Origin: Oscillospiraceae bacterium
GTDB taxonomy: Bacteria > Bacillota > Clostridia > Oscillospirales > Ruminococcaceae
Length of the DNA stretch: 6,108 bases
Assembly: GCA_020024215.1 (NCBI GenBank)
Contig: JAHHUC010000094.1
Coordinates: 1-6,108, forward strand
Reading direction: 5' to 3'
Under the pieces are notes generated by a model. That model ran no database searches. It saw only the letters and a program-made list of their open reading frames with translations, and was not told where the DNA came from. Positions 5,468 through 6,108 of this stretch are shown here, piece by piece. A program made the translations under genes and the position numbers. Position 1 is the stretch's first letter, and every line of letters starts with the position of its first letter.

Positions 5468-6108
5468 ATGAGCAAATCAAAAACATCACATATGATACTG
5501 CAATCTGAAATATGTTCAAACTATGACATCACATCAATATGTTCATGCAACAGAGAAGTGGTGACTTCCCCCACCTCTGCCCTGCTGCATCAGCAATCCA
5601 GGTTTTTTATCATATGTGAGGGTGTGGGCAAAATTAAAATTCAAGGTTCCATATATGATTTAAAAAAAGGTTCCTTGGTTTCCATCCTCCCCTATCAATA
5701 TTCAGAAATTACAGAAGTACCCGAGCCTTTGCTTTTTGATTTGGTTATATACAATTTTGACCTTTTTAATGAGATTGTGAAAATACATCTCAATTTTTTC
5801 AATGAAGATATAAGTCTTATTGAACTTTTTGGAAAAAATAATGTTACCTTGTGTGATGATGAAAGCTTTGAGGATGTACACAGAATTTTCTGCAAGCTTC
5901 AGAATGAACTTGGAACAGAATCGCTTAACATAGAAAACAAAAGAAAATATGCCTTCTCGGGAATATTTATAAGCGCAAAAATTTTGGAGCTGATTTCCAT
6001 ATTTGAAAGGCAGGTAAGCCTTATGCCCAAAAGTGTCGATTCTGATTATGACCATCATGATTTGATAATCCAATATATATATCTTAACTTGAACGGAAAG
6101 CCTACATT
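5468..6108 (+). CDS. AraC-family transcriptional regulator (3' end outside window)
   Basis: This open frame of 213 codons runs off the right edge and shows no stop. The N-terminal half looks like an AraC-type cupin sensor domain: SRFFIICEGVGKIKIQG (44-60) is followed by YDLKKGSLVSILPYQYSEI (63-81), the F-x-x-x-G-x-G-K-I and L-x-x-G-x-L-x-x-I-x-P pattern of AraC_binding. A helical linker follows. The last residues, DLIIQYIYLNLNGKPT (about 198-213), look like the first helix of the paired HTH domain (I-x-Y-I-x-x-N), so the DNA-binding region, about 90-100 residues, lies beyond the window. The ATG at 5468 follows AAAGAGGGA (5455-5463), close before the codon; an in-frame ATG at 5492 is less well placed. 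It is divergent from ocd across 205 bp, the usual layout for an AraC protein and its target. Control of ocd by this protein is inference. The family call is good, the ligand unknown. Confidence 0.82.
   Translation, partial: MSKSKTSHMILQSEICSNYDITSICSCNREVVTSPTSALLHQQSRFFIICEGVGKIKIQGSIYDLKKGSLVSILPYQYSEITEVPEPLLFDLVIYNFDLFNEIVKIHLNFFNEDISLIELFGKNNVTLCDDESFEDVHRIFCKLQNELGTESLNIENKRKYAFSGIFISAKILELISIFERQVSLMPKSVDSDYDHHDLIIQYIYLNLNGKPT

Noticed and set aside
5702..6073. 123-residue minus-strand open frame opposite the AraC-type gene
   Set aside because: The plus strand encodes a convincing AraC-type sensor domain over the same bases. The minus-strand product is low-complexity and resembles no family.

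Overview
The window reads as chromosomal DNA from a low-GC Gram-positive anaerobe, most likely a member of the Clostridia. Four things point there: a tyrosine T-box leader, strong AGGAGG-type ribosome binding sites, AT-rich spacers with consensus sigma-A promoters, and a cysteine-rich C_GCAxxG_C_C family protein. I cannot name the genus. There is no rRNA, tRNA, CRISPR array, insertion sequence or prophage signature.

Left part (1-2570). Positions 1-425 hold no gene I can support, only a perfect 14-bp hairpin (80-111) and the terminator of the next gene. Then come two minus-strand genes, each with its own promoter and terminator. One is a small universal-stress-protein-like gene (426-890). The other is tyrS, tyrosyl-tRNA synthetase (1025-2239). 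tyrS is preceded by a complete tyrosine T-box riboswitch (about 2263-2530) with a UAC specifier, a UGGU acceptor-pairing bulge, mutually exclusive antiterminator and terminator, and a perfect TTGACA-17-TATAAT promoter.

Middle (2570-3300). A plus-strand, monocistronic C_GCAxxG_C_C redox-type protein gene (2705-3205) is divergent from tyrS. It ends at a strong bidirectional terminator shared with the convergent regulator gene.

Right part (3300-6108). On the minus strand lie an XRE-HTH/cupin regulator (3326-3883) and, upstream of it, ocd (4243-5262). The ocd product is a Pseudomonas-type ornithine cyclodeaminase that keeps the family's catalytic residues. A strong terminator (4178-4224) separates the two. 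Divergent from ocd is an AraC-type regulator (5468 onward) that runs off the right edge just as its DNA-binding domain would begin. The 205-bp ocd/araC spacer contains two small palindromes that could be operators. The simplest reading is a local amino-acid or amine catabolic unit: ornithine to proline plus ammonia, controlled by the divergent AraC protein and perhaps by the XRE-cupin protein. In Clostridia, proline can then serve as a Stickland electron acceptor.

I did not find clear evidence of a wholly new system. The best leads are the ocd unit with two cupin-type regulators, the operator-like palindromes, and the unexplained hairpin at the left edge.
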